Assembly: GCA_002633025.1 (NCBI GenBank)
Contig: NMRB01002244.1
Location: 1-64,000 of the forward strand
DNA length: 64,000 nt
From: Notospermus geniculatus
Taxonomy: Eukaryota; Nemertea; Pilidiophora; Heteronemertea; Lineidae
Reading direction: 5' to 3'
Part shown: positions 1 to 9,360 of the stretch, piece after piece
Numbering within the stretch: the stretch's first letter is position 1
How the letters are laid out: the number at the start of each line of letters is the position of its first letter
Program-made: the position numbers and the translations under genes
Notes under the pieces: model-generated
Database searches by the model: none
The model's input: only the letters and a program-made list of their open reading frames with translations
What the model was told of the DNA's origin: nothing

Positions 1-1150
1 GTCGATTTTATGACGATAACATTGTTTTTGCAGCCTCCCAAAAAGTTGTGTGTCAGATGAGGCTATGGGATATGAATATGCTTTGTTGACCGGGCAGTTT
101 TGCTCTCAAGGTCGCCCGTTTATTTCCATGAAGAGAAGTTTTGATTGTTTTGAGACCATTTTTATATGTTAAAGTATATGTCTGTACGTATGTGTGTGAA
201 ATTATTTTTGTTATTATTATTGTTATTTTTGTTCAACAGGAGCATAGTTCATGTGAGTAGTGGGTAAATCGCAATTGATAGAATGGCTAGACAATTTGTG
301 ACCAGATTTCGGTAGGCTTTTATATATGTCAGATAGTACACCTAATGCTAACAGAATCAAGTGACAAACCATTTGTAGCAATTTTTGACGTTTTTTCATT
401 CATCACAGAGAGAAATGTTCGCAGAATAATTCAACATGGACGGATGGAACATGCAAGAGGAAGCCTAAACTGCATGTTGAAATGTGTTAACAGGAATTAT
501 TTGTAACTTCATGCCACACCGACCATTTTAATACGCATATGTCGGATTTTAAGCACAGCCCAAAATTCGTGACCTTTTGACTTCCAGCGATCGGGATATT
601 GACCTGATTTGCATATAACATTTACCACCGGAAAGAACTCCCCGAGACCTTCAATATGAGGGGTATTTTGTTGCCATAGCATCAAAGGTTGCCGAGTTAA
701 AGCCATTTTAATTTGTGTGTGAATGGATACAATAACGTGCTCTATTCTTTCTGTTCGCTAAATGTAAACAATAACAAATACTCCCATTGGTCGAAAACAA
801 ATTATTCTGACCTCACACCCCCAATCTGCATAACACAATGGGAATTCAGGCATGTGCGTTGATCTCGCCGACGACAATCGGAAATTACCGAGTGTAAAAT
901 TTCCGTATGCAAATGAGGTCAGAGGTCCGCATGTGATAAAACAAAAACCGAAACTCGAGCCCGAGACTGGGCCGTCGACAGATGAACACTAACAAAAGTT
1001 CTGTGTTTATTGTTTATTGGCTTATACATTTGGAGTCATTTTCTACCTATTAGTCATCAGTAAGTCATCTGTTGGTAGTGAGATGTTGGTATCAAGGAAG
1101 GCTAGTTGATCAGGACCTAACTCATATGTAAACTTCAAATTGCGATGTAA
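1..1150. other. intergenic, no gene seen
   Basis: No convincing coding sequence. The stretch is AT-rich with simple TTATTA runs near 210-230. Positions 226-303 match, in inverted orientation, 4151-4224 (see the dispersed repeat entry). The small minus-strand ORF at 509-706 has no recognisable domain and I do not call it. Confidence 0.6.
226..303 (+). repeat. dispersed repeat, copy 1 (inverted partner at 4151-4224)
   Basis: A segment of about 75 bases starting GTTCAACAG and containing GTAGTGGGTAAATCGCAATT is found again as its reverse complement at 4151-4224 with only a few differences. The two copies flank the first GPCR gene and most of the gypsy-free interval. It is probably the end of an unclassified mobile element. 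Confidence 0.6.
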
Positions 1151-1363
1151 ACCATTGAGGAAATAATTACCATCCTGGACCATCTGAAGGATTGTCACAC
1201 ATGCAAAGTCAATACAAACATTGACAACTTCTCTGTATTGACTAACGCCCAGTCAGATTATGTGTTAAGAATTAAGGAGGCGTTACTGATTAAAAAACAA
1301 AAGCCAGCCCTTAACAAACAGCTGGCTCAACAAGGGTCTTTCTTCTTCTTGGGGATTTTCTAA
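1151..1363 (+). pseudogene. Penelope-like retroelement, C-terminal end of the endonuclease (5' truncated)
   Basis: A 70-codon open stretch ends in TAA at 1361-1363. It reads a Cys/His pattern (DCHTC), then KIDNF-like and KEALLIKKQKPALNKQL, and ends near GSFFFLGIF. This is the typical tail of the GIY-YIG endonuclease domain of Penelope-like elements (KEAL-IKK-KPxLNKQL). The reading frame is closed by TAA at 1148-1150, and no reverse transcriptase is visible upstream, so only the 3' end of the element remains, as is usual for 5'-truncated insertions. The family call comes from motif recognition; a BLASTP or HMM search would settle it. Confidence 0.75.
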
Positions 1364-1439
1364 ATCCACCCCCTACACATTTACTAATTGTATTATTGCA
1401 GTTATGTAAATGCTCCAGTTTTCTTCAATTTGTAATATT

Positions 1440-1495
1440 TCTCATTTTACCTGATGAGGGCTAGCAGGATGCTGCCGAAAACGTTTGTACCGTGT
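1440..1495 (+). ncRNA. hammerhead ribozyme-like motif of the Penelope-like element
   Basis: CTGATGAG at 1451-1458 is followed by an imperfect stem (GGCTAGC against GCTGCC around AGGAT) and GAAA at 1477-1480. This is the catalytic core order of a hammerhead ribozyme. Penelope-like elements are known to carry such ribozymes near their termini, and the core lies about 90 bases beyond the endonuclease stop codon. Helix II has a one-base bulge, and the closing helices I and III are short, so activity is uncertain. Confidence 0.6.
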
Positions 1496-1832
1496 ATATA
1501 GTGTAATATATAGATATGAATATTACATTCTGGATTTGCTCCTTGGTTTTATAGGAGTAGAAATAGTTCCCTATTTATGATTCGGATATAATTAAACGAG
1601 AGGTATCCAATATCTGACCATGACCTGATCATTTTTAGACCCTTTGTCTTGCCATTTTGGTTCTGTTCATCAGAGATATCAACTTCAAAAGACTATCCAT
1701 GGATAGAATGCGCCAAATCGGAATGGAAATAGAATCCTACAATACTACAGGTTTATAATTTATATCACACGTATATCAATGCGACGATGATACGAACACA
1801 GACATTTCTCTGCTTCATCATTTTCATGTTCC

Positions 1833-1987
1833 TAAGGGTAGGGACACACCTAACGCGATTTCGCATGTGACAGGGCTACGCATGCGCCAAATGCTTTGAA
1901 AACCTTTGTTTGCGTGCAGTGCGGCGGAAAATAACAAAGCCTTTGCCGCATGCGTCAACGCATCACGTTAGGTGTGTCCCTACCCTT
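1833..1987. mobile_element. hairpin MITE A, inserted in the leader of GPCR gene 1
   Basis: The ends AAGGGTAGGGACACACCTAA and TTAGGTGTGTCCCTACCCTT are perfect inverted complements. The element sits between sequence matching the upstream flanks of GPCR genes 3 and 4 and the conserved leader just before the gene 1 start codon. An in-frame ATG at 1950 lies inside it but is not conserved in the paralogues. Its central part (GCGGCGGAAAATAACAAA) recurs in the element at 36178-36315, although the arms differ. Confidence 0.85.
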
Positions 1988-2024
1988 GCACTTAGACACA
2001 GACTTGGTACGCCGTCCCAACGGA

Positions 2025-3068
2025 ATGACAATGGATGGGATGTTTTACTCACCGACATCAGTGGCAACGTTTCAACAAAAGGAGCTCTCATTGTTTCTTA
2101 CGATAGTCAGTGCGCTGACCGAGTTTACAAACAAGTACATCATTGGTGTTATTATCATCGTGGGTATCAGTGGAAACATCCTATCCATGACAGTGTTCTG
2201 GAGATGCCGGAGAAAGGACCACGTGACAGCGACCTACCTGGGCCCTTTGGCTGCCTCTGACTTCGGCACCTTAATCTACGGTGCGTATTCATGGGTGGTG
2301 ACCGGTATACTAGGGAAAACCAATGGTTACTTCTTCATAGAACCTCCTTTGTCGATCGGACCACAGATCATCTGTAAAGTTTTCCGTTATCAGTATCGCG
2401 TATGTTCTTGTATCTCCGCTTACCTTATTGTAATGTTCTCATTAGAAAGATGTGTCGGCGTCTGGTTCCCCTTAAAGATTCATGTGGTGATGACGAATTG
2501 GCGACGCCGGGTTCTAATCGTAGCCATGGTGATTATGACTTTGTTGGTGAACATTCCAATTTTAGTGTATTTCAAGGTTCATTACTGGCAGACTGATGAT
2601 GATGCCGCAATACTTTCCTGCTTCTTTATAATTACAAACTACAACAAATTTAAGGGGTACGTTATCGTTGAAGGAACTGATAACTTCTTGCCATATACAC
2701 TGCCGTGCATTCTCATCTTCATTTTGAACAGTTTGATTACATTCAGGGTATTGTCGGCGAGAAAAGAGGCAGCGGCGAAAATGGCAAAAAGTCGATCAGA
2801 CAATACCAGTTTTGTCAGCCTTATGTTTGTAAGTGTCCTTTTCCTAATCACCTCCCTTCCTTACGTCATAGTGTGGGGCATTTTCAACTATTACGTCCAC
2901 ATCGTGGGAGCGTTCATCGGTTTCTCATCAGACGAAACTCAAGCCTTATTTTTGGTCGGTCTCTTTTCCACATCCTTCTCAATGATTAACAACAGTTTCA
3001 ACTTCCTGATTTATTCGAGTAAATTGAAAATATTCAAGGACGAACTCAACTCTTGGGTACGGCATTAA
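2025..3068 (+). CDS. rhodopsin-class GPCR, tandem paralogue 1
   Basis: An intact 347-residue seven-transmembrane receptor. TM1 (about 37-58) carries GN at 50-51. TM2 has LAASD (Asp79). The TM3 start has the disulphide Cys117, and Cys199 in the second extracellular loop is its likely partner. TM3 ends in ERC (141-143) rather than DRY. TM6 has SLPY (Pro279), and TM7 has NSFNFLIY (323-330) in place of NPxxY, followed by an SSKLKIFKDEL helix 8. The start at MTMDG is chosen because it is shared with genes 3 and 4; the upstream in-frame ATG at 1950 lies inside a transposon. The motifs suggest a peptide-receptor-like class A GPCR at the plasma membrane. The ligand is unknown. Coding sequence is in a single exon, probably preceded by a 5' UTR intron. 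Confidence 0.9.
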   Translation: MTMDGMFYSPTSVATFQQKELSLFLTIVSALTEFTNKYIIGVIIIVGISGNILSMTVFWRCRRKDHVTATYLGPLAASDFGTLIYGAYSWVVTGILGKTNGYFFIEPPLSIGPQIICKVFRYQYRVCSCISAYLIVMFSLERCVGVWFPLKIHVVMTNWRRRVLIVAMVIMTLLVNIPILVYFKVHYWQTDDDAAILSCFFIITNYNKFKGYVIVEGTDNFLPYTLPCILIFILNSLITFRVLSARKEAAAKMAKSRSDNTSFVSLMFVSVLFLITSLPYVIVWGIFNYYVHIVGAFIGFSSDETQALFLVGLFSTSFSMINNSFNFLIYSSKLKIFKDELNSWVRH

Positions 3069-3391
3069 TGTAACACGATGATCTCTACTCTTAACTACTT
3101 TATTAGTGTTGAAGAGGAACAATATGAAAGTTATACCTTCAGAGACGCCTAACCTCCAACATAACCGCAGTCATGTCAGTAGTGTCTCAACCACGGTGGT
3201 ATATTAAAATGGAGAAGTGAACCGTTGGGTTGTTGCATGGGATCTTTAAATGGTACTTGATCCCTATCTGACTACCAAACATGGACCTCCTCACCAGGCT
3301 AAGTTATGAGGATCAGGTAAGTTCTTCGTCTGGCCGGTAAGGTTGACTGCAGGTCGGACTCATGAAATACTGTTATCCGGAAGTCTACATG
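3069..3391. other. 3' flank of GPCR gene 1
   Basis: Non-coding. Positions about 3200-3340 resemble 8400-8560, downstream of the decayed GPCR copy, including a shared CTATCTGAC block and a GAGGxTC block. The decayed copy and gene 1 therefore appear to have been duplicated together with their 3' flanks. Confidence 0.5.
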
Positions 3392-3536
3392 TAAGGCATG
3401 CTTTCCATTGGCGCGATTCCGTGCGCGGAAACTCTCGAAAGCATTGTTTCTTTCCGCGCCGTGACCAACGAAGCGGAAACAAACAATGCTTTCGAGCGTT
3501 TCCGCGCACGGAAACGCGCTGGAAAGCAGGCCTTAT
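3392..3536. mobile_element. hairpin MITE B
   Basis: The ends TAAGGCATGCTTTCCA and its near complement TGGAAAGCAGGCCTTA enclose a long palindrome (GTGCGCGGAAAC against GTTTCCGCGCAC, GAAAGCATTGTTT against AAACAATGCTTTC). About 145 bp with no coding capacity. Confidence 0.8.
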
Positions 3537-4090
3537 GCTAAAAGATGCACTGGCAACTTATCAACCATCTCCAGAAATACATTCGGTCCTGGAAATGAAG
3601 TTGAATTTCGTATTTCGTACTTCGTGTTTCGTCAGATTTGCGAAACCTCGCTATTGTTTCATTACCGGACGTATTTTCGACAATGAAATTATGAATCTAC
3701 ACTGCGAATTTGCAACACCATCGACAGACAAAGGACTCAAGATATCAATTGGACAATCTAATGGTGTTCTCCGATCTCAGGACAGTGTTCCTTAGGTCTG
3801 GGAAGTCGCTGATCAGGTTGCCAGGTCGAGCGCGAACATCTAATGAAATGAATTGTAACTTTTTTGTCGAACCTGTCTTCGGATCACAGGTCGTTCGTTT
3901 ACCTGATCACCCATCATGGCCTACCATGTGTCTGTACTACCTCATACTTCGTGCGCACAAACCCATGGAGATCTTCGCCGGGATTTGTGTTTCCCTCGCA
4001 CCTCGAGTTGCCGTGCACCAATCACTTGTCAGCCAATTACCTCGCTCCCAGGTTGGCAACGAGCCAATTAAACCAATCGCTGTGTATTTT

Positions 4091-4154
4091 ACCATCCTCG
4101 TTCCTAATACTTTCCAATCACAAATTGTGGTTGGAAAGTAGGAACGAGGATGGT
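4091..4154. repeat. short hairpin repeat
   Basis: ACCATCCTCGTTCCTA pairs with TAGGAACGAGGATGGT, with a further complementary pair CTTTCCAATCAC and GTGGTTGGAAAG inside. It abuts the inverted copy of the dispersed repeat at 4151-4224 and may be part of the same mobile element. Confidence 0.7.
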
Positions 4155-4224
4155 CACAAACTGTCCAGCGATTCTATCAATTGCGATTTACCCACTACTC
4201 GCATGAACTACTGTTGAACAAAAG
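4151..4224 (-). repeat. dispersed repeat, copy 2 (inverted relative to 226-303)
   Basis: The reverse complement matches 226-303, including CTACTCGCATGAACTAC against the partner's GTAGTTCATGxGAGTAG-type block. Confidence 0.6.
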
Positions 4225-4485
4225 TACCGAAATTTTGTAAAACAGGTAAAAAAAGGTAGGTGTACAGAAAGACTGACGTGGTATGTAGAAATGTTCAGAT
4301 TTATTGCAAATGTTAACGATCTATGACGAAAAACGGTTATTATAAAACAAACGGCGCGAGTCAGTTCACAAACAGGAACATCCGGTTGGAAACAGCTTAC
4401 CACAGCGAAGTTCGTCAAGGGTTTGTGTGAGCGTAGTCGGAGGGCGGAGCGAACCTTTGGTTCAATGTAGTCAAGATGTGATCGC

Positions 4486-4524
4486 CACTCTTCCTTCTAC
4501 GTCATAGTGTGGGGTGTCTTCAAC
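4486..4524 (+). pseudogene. tiny GPCR relic (TM6 segment)
   Basis: CTTCCTTCTACGTCATAGTG followed by TGGGGTGTCTTCAAC closely matches the TM6 LPYVIVWGIFN coding segment of gene 1 (about 2847-2889) and gene 4. No other receptor sequence surrounds it. It is most likely the last trace of another cluster member, lost by deletion or by insertion of the adjacent elements. Confidence 0.6.
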
Positions 4525-4567
4525 GGGGCACATAACCACAATAAAGGGCAGCATATTATCGTAATCT

Positions 4568-4683
4568 GGGACCGTATATGCATGAAACATCTTAAGTGTA
4601 AAAATTCCCTTAAACTATTATTCCAAACAAAAGATAAGGGAAATTTTACACTTAAGATATTTTAAGCATACGGCTCCAGGTCC
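4568..4683. mobile_element. hairpin MITE D
   Basis: ATCTTAAGTGTAAAA pairs with TTTTACACTTAAGAT, and the outer GGACCGTAT pairs roughly with ATACGGCTCCAGGTCC. About 115 bp, non-coding. Confidence 0.7.
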
Positions 4684-4701
4684 TATACAATGGACGCCTT
4701 T

Positions 4702-4931
4702 TGTGTGGGTGTTGTATTGTGTGTTTATTCTAAATGCTTGTTTCATTGTATGATCTGTTAAGTTCACATTTCATGTTCCCTATCTTCATATTTCATGTTA
4801 TGTGTCTTGTGTAATTCTACATAGTTGAGCCTATATAAATGGGTGTAACTAGTTTTATCAGTTCAGTTTAATACAAGCTTTTATATTATTCCCACCGACC
4901 GATTCGTTTTATTCTTTTCAAGTTTACCACA
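4702..4931 (+). repeat. probable 5' LTR of the gypsy relic
   Basis: About 230 bases from TGTGTGGG to TTTACCACA, directly followed by TTGGCGACGAGG, a sequence often seen as the start of the internal region in gypsy-type elements. It contains a TATAAAT box-like site near 4832. The 60-base stub at 6439-6498 is the only remaining counterpart, so the LTR limits are inferred rather than proven. Confidence 0.6.
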
Positions 4932-4950
4932 TTGGCGACGAGGGAAAGTT

Positions 4951-5300
4951 TTAAGGCGCCTATCCACGGGAGAGTAAAAGTGTCGAGATTTTCTTGCACG
5001 GTTCTCTCGAGAGAACAATCCTGGACCATTCCATGTGAGAGTGGAACATATCGACAGTCACTCTCTGGCTGTTCGTCAGCCTTCGCGAGTTTCTCTTGAG
5101 AGCAACTGAACTGTCTGTTGGCATTTCCACTTGAGATTATTTTTTCGGCATACCAACTGTCTGATAGCTGATACAAATGAATCACAATTCCTGTTGAGAG
5201 TCGCTCGCCAGAATAGAACATGTTCTATTCCCTGCGAGCACTCTCTGACTCTCAGAGGGCCTATTTCTTCGAGAAAGGTCCCCCGTGGATAGGCACCTTA
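4951..5300. mobile_element. hairpin MITE E, nested in the gypsy relic
   Basis: TTAAGGCGCCTATCCACGGG and its near complement CCCCGTGGATAGGCACCTTA form the ends of a 350-bp element. It carries further internal inverted segments (for example GAGAGTGGAACA and CACTCTCTGGC regions). It lies between the primer-binding-like site and the RT-coding part. Confidence 0.8.
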
Positions 5301-5491
5301 CGAACCTGAGGGAAGGAAGTGAACGTACGATCTCCTCAAGATCTCTCCAATTGTGGTAACGAAACGCAAGGACGGTTGACTACGCATGAGTGTGGACCTA
5401 AGGGAACGAAATAAAGCTGTTATTCCGGATGCACATCCCACCCTCTACCACTGACTGAAGACATCCTGTCAGAGTTGAGAAATTCAGTGAG

Positions 5492-5638
5492 CAGGGACCT
5501 TATTCACGAAGCTCCCGTAACTTACGGGAGTGCGCAAACTATTGTCCTTTTGCGGATAACCTATTGTTCACTATCAGCCTGACAAAGGATTTGCGTACCC
5601 TTAAAGAAGTTAGGGGAGCTTTGTGAATAAGGTCCCTG
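5492..5638. mobile_element. hairpin MITE F, nested in the RT domain
   Basis: CAGGGACCTTATTCACGAAG pairs with the reverse complement of GAGCTTTGTGAATAAGGTCCCTG. The element interrupts the RT reading sequence between an ELRN-like block upstream and a TLDLKSAYQ block downstream, which are adjacent in intact gypsy RTs. It was therefore inserted after the retroelement. Confidence 0.85.
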
Positions 5639-5647
5639 TTTACTACT

Positions 5648-6436
5648 TTAGATTTGAAGTCTGCGTACCAACTTGAACTTCACGAACAGAGCAGACACCT
5701 TACTTCGTTTATGAGGGAGTTTTTCGTTACAGACGTGTCCCATTCGGGCTTTCGTCTGCCCCGAGTGCGTTTATGAAAATGATGTCTACAGTCTTGAGGG
5801 GCCTCAGAGGAGTCTTCTGCTATTTGGATGATGTAATAATAACAGGACGTACCAAGGAGGAGCATGAGGCTAACTTAAAAGCAGCACTCGAACGTATTCA
5901 CAAGGCTGGTTTGCAACTGAAGTTTCGTCGGACAGAAATAAGTTACCTTGGCTATTTGGTTACTGCGAAAGGGGTTAAGCCCGCCCGAAGCAATGTTGCT
6001 GCTATTGTGAATGCACCAGCGCCGACGGATGCTTGTACACTACGTTCGTTTCTTGGGTTTACATCGTTCTACTCGAAGTTCGTTCCAAATTACGCAACGA
6101 TAGTCGAGCCATTACGGGCATTGCTTCGTGGAAATAGTCCGTTCGAATGGACCAGAAGTGCGCAAGATGCCTGGGAACGCGTTAGATCATTGATTATTGA
6201 TAGTCCTGCGTTGACGCTGTTCGATCCATCACGACTTATACGTGTTACTACAGATAGTTCTGACTACGGTATAGGGGCCATGTTAAGTCAAGTGTATACG
6301 TCAGGGAATGAGTCAACTGTTGCATTTGCTTCACGGACTCTGTCCGCCTGTGAACGAAAGTACAGTATTGTTGAGAAAGCAGCATTAGCTTACGTATGGG
6401 CCTTAGAGAAGTGGAGGAGCTGGTTGTGGGGACATA
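5648..6436 (+). pseudogene. gypsy reverse transcriptase / RNase H fragment
   Basis: The open stretch from 5773 includes the RT catalytic YLDD box (CYLDDVIITG) and then the FLGFTSFYSKFVPNY and EWT block typical of the RT-RNase H connection. After these comes a tethered RNase H start (TDSSDYGIGAML, FASRTLSACERKYS, EKAALAYVWALEKW). The stretch just upstream (from 5648) is in another frame, so at least one frameshift separates the LDLKSAY block from the YRRVPFG block. The fragment ends abruptly at WGHKF, where LTR-like sequence begins. It encodes no intact enzyme. Confidence 0.85.
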
Positions 6437-6438
6437 AG

Positions 6439-6498
6439 TTTAATACAAGCTTTTATACTATAGTTTTATATATACTTTTATATATATATTTTACCACA
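6439..6498 (+). repeat. stub of the 3' LTR
   Basis: TTTAATACAAGCTTTTATA matches 4868-4886, and the stretch ends in TTTACCACA like the 5' LTR. A TATATA expansion lies between. A deletion joining RNase H to the LTR end explains the structure. Confidence 0.55.
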
Positions 6499-6843
6499 GT
6501 GGGAAACTGATCACGACCTGGATGTCAATTTCATTTCAATAAGTTTTAACCACTAGTGACACCTATTGAGGCAGTGGGTTAGAGTCCTCATTATTATCTA
6601 CACATATTGGAACATTCAACGTTTCCTCATCAAAACAAACTCAACCAACAGAACCAAAATAGCAGTGTCATCATGAAACCTGATTTATATTTACGATGCC
6701 TAATTATAAGGTACGTATTTATACCGGACTATCAATAAAGAATTAAAAATACCCATTTCTCTTTATCATCGATTCGCTGCATTCCTCAATATTTTCCTTC
6801 CCGTGTTGTTCATCAGATACTCGTCCGACAGGGTTTCCGAAAA

Positions 6844-7881
6844 ATGACGACGAATGAGATATCCAGTTCACCTTCATCGTCGACAACGGATGTCTCCTTG
6901 CTGTATTTGATTATCAGTTTGGTGACTGAGTTTACCAATAAGTACATCATAGGTGTTGTCATCATCGTCGGTATCAGTGGAAACATCCTATCCATGATAG
7001 TGTTCTGGAGATGCCGGAGAAAGGACCACGTGACAGCGACCTACCTAGGCCCTTTGGCTGCCTCAGACCTTGGTACTCTAATCTACGGTGCCTTTTCATG
7101 GGTGGTGACCGGTATACTAGGGAAAACCAATGGTTACTTCTTCATAGAACCTGCCTTGTCGGTCGGACCGCAGGTCATCTGTAAGATTTTTCGGTATCAA
7201 CATCGTATATGTTCTTGTATCTCCTCGTACCTTATTGTAATGTTCTCATTAGAAAGATGTGTCGGCGTCTGGTTCCCGTTAAAGATTCATGTGCTGATGA
7301 CGAATTGGCGACGCCGGCTGCTGATTGGTGTAATGGTGGCTATAGTTCTGTTGGTAAACGTTCCCATCCTTGTCTTTTTTAAAGTTTACCATATGCGAGC
7401 CGGTCAAACAACAAACCTTATATGTTTCCTTGAAGTGACAGACTTCCTGAAATTGGAGGGATATCTTTTCGTTGAGTTAAATGACGACTTCTTTCCTTAC
7501 ACGATTCCGTGCTTCATGATCCTCCTTTTAAATTGTCTGATTGTTTCCGGAGTACATGCTGCCCGGAAAAATGCCCTGGAGAAAACAGTCAAAAGTCGGT
7601 CGGACAACAACAGTTTAATCAGCCTTTTGTTTGTCAGCTTCCTTTACCTGATCACTACCCTACCTTACGTCGTAGTCTGGGGCATCTTCAATTATTATCT
7701 TCACCTTGTCAGAGGGTTTCCTGGTTTCACATCAGAAGAGACTCAAGCATTATTATTGTTAGGCCTCTTTTCTACATCCTTCTCTTTTATCAACAATAGT
7801 TTCAACTTCCTGATTTATTCGAGTAAACTGAAAATATTCAAGGATGAACTCAACTCTTGGGTAAGGCATGTAAGGCATTAA
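6844..7881 (+). CDS. rhodopsin-class GPCR, tandem paralogue 2
   Basis: An intact 345-residue receptor, closely related to genes 1, 3 and 4 from TM1 to TM4 but with a different N-terminus (MTTNEISSSPSSS) and second extracellular loop. Key residues match the cluster: GN in TM1, LAASD in TM2, ICK at the start of TM3, ERC at its end, TTLPY in TM6, and NSFNFLIY in TM7. The C-tail ends SWVRHVRH, an internal repeat of VRH relative to gene 1. A good acceptor (TTGTTCATCAG, exon from 6817) lies 27 bases before the ATG, so a 5' UTR intron is likely. Ligand unknown; probable peptide-type class A GPCR. Confidence 0.9.
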   Translation: MTTNEISSSPSSSTTDVSLLYLIISLVTEFTNKYIIGVVIIVGISGNILSMIVFWRCRRKDHVTATYLGPLAASDLGTLIYGAFSWVVTGILGKTNGYFFIEPALSVGPQVICKIFRYQHRICSCISSYLIVMFSLERCVGVWFPLKIHVLMTNWRRRLLIGVMVAIVLLVNVPILVFFKVYHMRAGQTTNLICFLEVTDFLKLEGYLFVELNDDFFPYTIPCFMILLLNCLIVSGVHAARKNALEKTVKSRSDNNSLISLLFVSFLYLITTLPYVVVWGIFNYYLHLVRGFPGFTSEETQALLLLGLFSTSFSFINNSFNFLIYSSKLKIFKDELNSWVRHVRH

Positions 7882-7923
7882 ATGTGGCACAATACTGCCT
7901 CCTCTCTCAGTACATTTCTCAAC

Positions 7924-8322
7924 CCAAAGTACATACGTAATAGGTCGTGTTGTTATCATCGTCGGTGTCGGCGGAAACATCCTATCCATGATAATGTTCT
8001 GGAGTTGCAAGGAAAAGGGACCACGTGATAGTCGCCAATCTGGGCCCTTTCGCTGCAGCCTCCGACCTTGGTACCTTAATCTACATGGTGCCTTTTCATG
8101 GGTGGATGGATGGTGACCGGAATACTTGTAGAGACCAATGGTTACTTCTTTAGGCCTATCCAACCTGTAGCACGTAAAGATTTTCCGGTATCATCAGCAT
8201 GATCGTGTAAGTTCTTGTATCTCCTCGTACCTTATTGTAATGTTCTCATTAGGAAGATGTGACGGCGTCTGGTTCCCCTTAGATCCATGATTGTGCTGAT
8301 GACGAATTGACGACGTCAGTTA
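7924..8322 (+). pseudogene. decayed GPCR paralogue (TM1 to TM3 region)
   Basis: Nucleotide similarity to the intact genes runs from the YIIGVVIIVG segment through GNILSM, the TM2 segment, the TM3 segment (GTTCTTGTATCTCCTCGTAC), the ERC region and the following GVWFP loop. Many small insertions and deletions (for example extra G runs near 8021 and AT insertions near 8285) and stops destroy the frame. Nothing matches TM4 to TM7. The 3' flank (8400-8560) resembles that of gene 1. Confidence 0.85.
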
Positions 8323-9360
8323 TCATCTCTAGAGATCCCAAGGTTGTCACGAGTGGTGAAGTTGAGAACCAGAACACTTAGTTTGGTCCAGCCTGGGACA
8401 TTCCAGCCCTGCATCTGTATTGTACGGAGAAGTAAACTGTTGACTTGTTGAATGGGGTCTTTATACGGTAAAGGATCCTATCTGACCGGCTAACAGTACG
8501 GGTCTCCTTACCAAGCAAAATTACGAGGGTCCGATGAAGTACTTGATTTGGCCGTTTGGGTAAGTAAAATCAAATAGGGCACCTCGGACACGCGTTTTTT
8601 TTAGAATAATGTTGTCAAACAGTCTTCTGGGGCTGGCACCGCACGCACGCCTAAATAGCGCAGTAGGTTTATACAGAAGAGATTCACTGGCCGCCATCTT
8701 TATGGTCGCTGGCAAGCCAAGGAAACCCCAAGTCACACATGCGGTCTCTTGCACTTCATCTGGTGGGAAGCATAAAATCTTTCCACCAGCGGAGTTCAAG
8801 TACGCATGCGTGGATACCACGGCAACGATCCAAGATGGCTGTTAGCCCCATGGACGAGGCCTCCCACTCTGTGAGCCGGCCTTTTCTGGCCTGCACAAGA
8901 TCTTCTACGTTAGTTCGGGACATGTAGTGATGGGATTTATGGGTATTCGTCTCGGGAACAGTTCATATGGCATCATGGGGCCATCATTTTTACATCTTTA
9001 ACCACGTCACGATGGACATAGATACCTGCTAACAAGCAGATGGATATACATGTACTTCTTCACTGGAACGTGGTCGACGCCCTTTATTCCCGGTCTCATC
9101 CCAATGTACCGGTGCTAAACGACAGCCAACCACGCAACTTTACGCTGTTTTTCAATTGCTACCTTTGATTAACACTTCCACCCTTGAGATGTTTTTTTTT
9201 TAGTTTGACCCTCTGCCCTCTTCCCAAATGTACAAACTAGTGTCCTATACGTGTAAAGCTTATACACTGTAGGCTACTGTTACAACTGACCTGCTACCGT
9301 TACTTTACTTGTAAATGAAGATGTGGCTTGAAAAGGATACACAGTTTCCTTTTATCCACG
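8323..9360. other. intergenic, between decayed GPCR and gene 3
   Basis: No gene recognised. Positions 8400-8560 are the 3' flank duplicated from the gene 1 type. Around 8690-8840 there is a weak inverted pair (CCGCCATCTTTATGG and CCAAGATGGCTG) that may be an old hairpin element. The small overlapping ORFs at 8521-8927 have no recognisable domain. Confidence 0.5.

Larger units (their letters stand above)
4702..6498 (+). mobile_element. Ty3/gypsy-type LTR retrotransposon relic with two nested MITEs
   Basis: The parts in order are: a probable 5' LTR (about 4702-4931, TGTG... to ...ACCACA); a primer-binding-like TTGGCGACGAGGG at 4932; a first hairpin element (4951-5300); a start of the reverse transcriptase domain (about 5301-5485); a second hairpin element (5492-5638); the rest of RT and RNase H (about 5639-6436); and a stub of LTR-like 3' sequence (6439-6498) sharing TTTAATACAAGCTTTTATA with 4868-4886. 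Gag, protease, integrase and most of the 3' LTR are missing. Frames are broken by stops and a frameshift near 5710-5720. The element is dead. Confidence 0.8.

Noticed and set aside
1950-2024. Longer N-terminus for GPCR gene 1 from ATG 1950
   Set aside because: The extra 25 codons are mostly MITE sequence and are absent from the paralogues.
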